Shown here: in pieces, positions 63,010 to 64,000 of the stretch
Layout: each line of letters starts with the position of its first letter
Position numbering within the stretch: the first letter of the stretch is position 1
From: Pedobacter terrae
Lineage (GTDB): Bacteria > Bacteroidota > Bacteroidia > Sphingobacteriales > Sphingobacteriaceae
NCBI RefSeq assembly: GCF_900100705.1
Contig: NZ_FNCH01000005.1
Span: forward strand, 124,001 to 188,000
Reading direction: 5' to 3'
Length of the DNA: 64,000 bases
Program-made: the position numbers and the translations under genes
Notes under the pieces: generated by a model
Told to the model about the DNA's origin: nothing
Databases searched by the model: none
The model's input: only the letters and a program-made list of their open reading frames with translations

Positions 63010-64000
63010 TTAAGGTTGGTTAACCAGAATTTCTTTTGCCATTACCATAGGCACGCTGATATATTTTTTCTCCATGTAGTTCATCACGCGTTCTAAAACT
63101 TCGCGGGAGGCTTCATCCATCTGACTGATTTCTTCAGCAAAAACACCATGTATGGCTGTATTTTTGATTTCTTTAATCTTTCTTGGCACTTCCTGCATCG
63201 CCAGTTCGATACGGCGTTGTTTTAAAACAGAGAAAAATTCGGTAATGTTATTGCTGATAATTTCTTCCGCATGCACCAGTTCGTTATAACGTTCCTGGAT
63301 ATTTTTGCGTGCTACCTCTTTTAATGATTCTACCTCAATGTAATGTACAGGATTGTTATGGATCACTGCAGGCATAACGTCATTCGGAATAGCCAAATCT
63401 ACGATCACTTTTTTGCCCTGATCACCATTTAACAGCTTAGCGTATAGCGCTTCATTAATAATTGCTTCGGTAGAACCTGTACAGGTAATGATCACATCAA
63501 ACCCTTCATTAAAATCTTCAAGTGCGGCTAACGGATAAGCTTTACCACCCAACTCTGCTGCCAAAGATTCAGCTTTAGAGAACGTACGGTTGAAAATGGA
63601 GAAATTGGAGTATTTATGTTTATTAAGATATTTTGCAATGTTCTGATTGGTTTCGCCAGCACCTATAATTAAGATACGCGAGTTGCCACACATGTTCAGT
63701 TCTTTTAGCTTACGGTAAGCCAATGAAACAACAGAAACCGGATTTTTGGAGATGTTGGTATGGGTATAAACTTCTTTTGCCGTTTTCACCACACGTTCCA
63801 TAATCATACGCATATAATCGCCGGTAAATCCAGCATCGCGACAGTTTTCGTAAGCTTTACGGATTTGGGCAAGGATTTCCTTTTCTCCAACAACCAAACT
63901 CTCTAAAGAACATGACGTTCTAAGCAAATGGTTAAAAGCTTCTTCGTTTTCGTAAACCGTAACATTATCCAGAAAACGCTCCATAAATTCAGGAGGCAGC
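63010..64000 (-). CDS. hemA: Glutamyl-tRNA reductase, 5' end cut by window
   Basis: The frame is open to the window edge (LPPEFMERF before the ATG at 63984), so the start lies beyond 64000 and the catalytic Cys (about residue 50) is near or past the edge; a Cys-Ser pair is visible in LLRTSCSLESLVVGE. NADPH-binding GAGETNQNIAKYL and the helical C-terminal dimerisation region are present. First committed enzyme of the C5 haem route. Confidence 0.94.
   Translation of the reverse strand, partial: LPPEFMERFLDNVTVYENEEAFNHLLRTSCSLESLVVGEKEILAQIRKAYENCRDAGFTGDYMRMIMERVVKTAKEVYTHTNISKNPVSVVSLAYRKLKELNMCGNSRILIIGAGETNQNIAKYLNKHKYSNFSIFNRTFSKAESLAAELGGKAYPLAALEDFNEGFDVIITCTGSTEAIINEALYAKLLNGDQGKKVIVDLAIPNDVMPAVIHNNPVHYIEVESLKEVARKNIQERYNELVHAEEIISNNITEFFSVLKQRRIELAMQEVPRKIKEIKNTAIHGVFAEEISQMDEASREVLERVMNYMEKKYISVPMVMAKEILVNQP

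Noticed and set aside
1..64000. CRISPR array, rRNA or complete tRNA gene
   Set aside because: No regular repeat-spacer array, no rRNA sequence, and the only tRNA-like piece (19821-19860) lacks an acceptor stem and an anticodon arm.

Overview
The window looks like chromosome of a Bacteroidetes bacterium of the Sphingobacteriaceae type (Pedobacter or a close relative; the genus is inference). Reasons: low GC, A-rich leaders without Shine-Dalgarno sequences, promoters of the TTTG / TAnnTTTG type, Bacteroidetes families (DUF4230, DUF4468), and many small intergenic palindromes shared by several host gaps.

Region 1 (1-12930, + strand) is a branched-chain amino acid cluster: ilvB (5' end outside the window), ilvN, a glyoxalase-like gene, a DinB-like gene, ilvC, leuC, a small monooxygenase-like gene, leuD, a tandem ABC ATPase, leuB, leuA and ilvA. 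It covers acetolactate synthesis, reductoisomerase, the leucine branch and threonine deamination.

Region 2 (13164-46534) is a complete-looking Mu-like transposable prophage of 33.4 kb. It splits a small cupin gene (5' part 12948-13163, 3' part 46539-46673). The ends carry 28-bp imperfect terminal inverted repeats starting TAAG, a second internal copy of the presumed transposase site at each end, and a CATG duplication at the junctions. The left part holds an S24-type repressor (-), an operator/promoter region, a small DNA-binding protein, a MuA-like DDE transposase, a MuB-like ATPase and an early operon of small genes (DnaA-domain-IV-like, DUF3164, HD hydrolase, PAPS-reductase-like, RecA-like ATPase, replication-protein-like, GemA-like). 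A singleton regulator candidate with its own promoter and palindrome follows. The packaging/head genes (terminase, gp36-like, a portal-MuF-nuclease fusion, gpG-like, tail terminator candidate) lie on the - strand. Protease/scaffold, capsid, a holin-endolysin-spanin cassette and tail genes lie on the + strand. The tail genes (tube, chaperone with a -1 frameshift, tape measure, Dit-like, SGNH-hydrolase fibre, Tal-like) with no sheath gene point to a long non-contractile tail.

Region 3 (46540-53330) has host genes: DUF4230, a small lipoprotein, an ABC ATPase, an ECF sigma / membrane anti-sigma-like / beta-barrel set, and an outer-membrane protein.

Region 4 (53339-64000, - strand) is a haem biosynthesis cluster: hemA (partial), a hemC-hemD fusion, hemB, hemL, a histidine kinase / response regulator / TPR set, hemE, a zeta-like toxin with a small partner, and hemJ. 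The toxin pair overlaps hemJ by 4 bases.

Most notable: the exact prophage ends; the portal-MuF-nuclease triple fusion; G7/C7 tracts in three early phage genes, one of which separates a reading frame from a natural extension; a canonical T TTT TTG frameshift site; a candidate unimolecular spanin; and a short orphan transcription unit (25824-25960) between the phage head genes.
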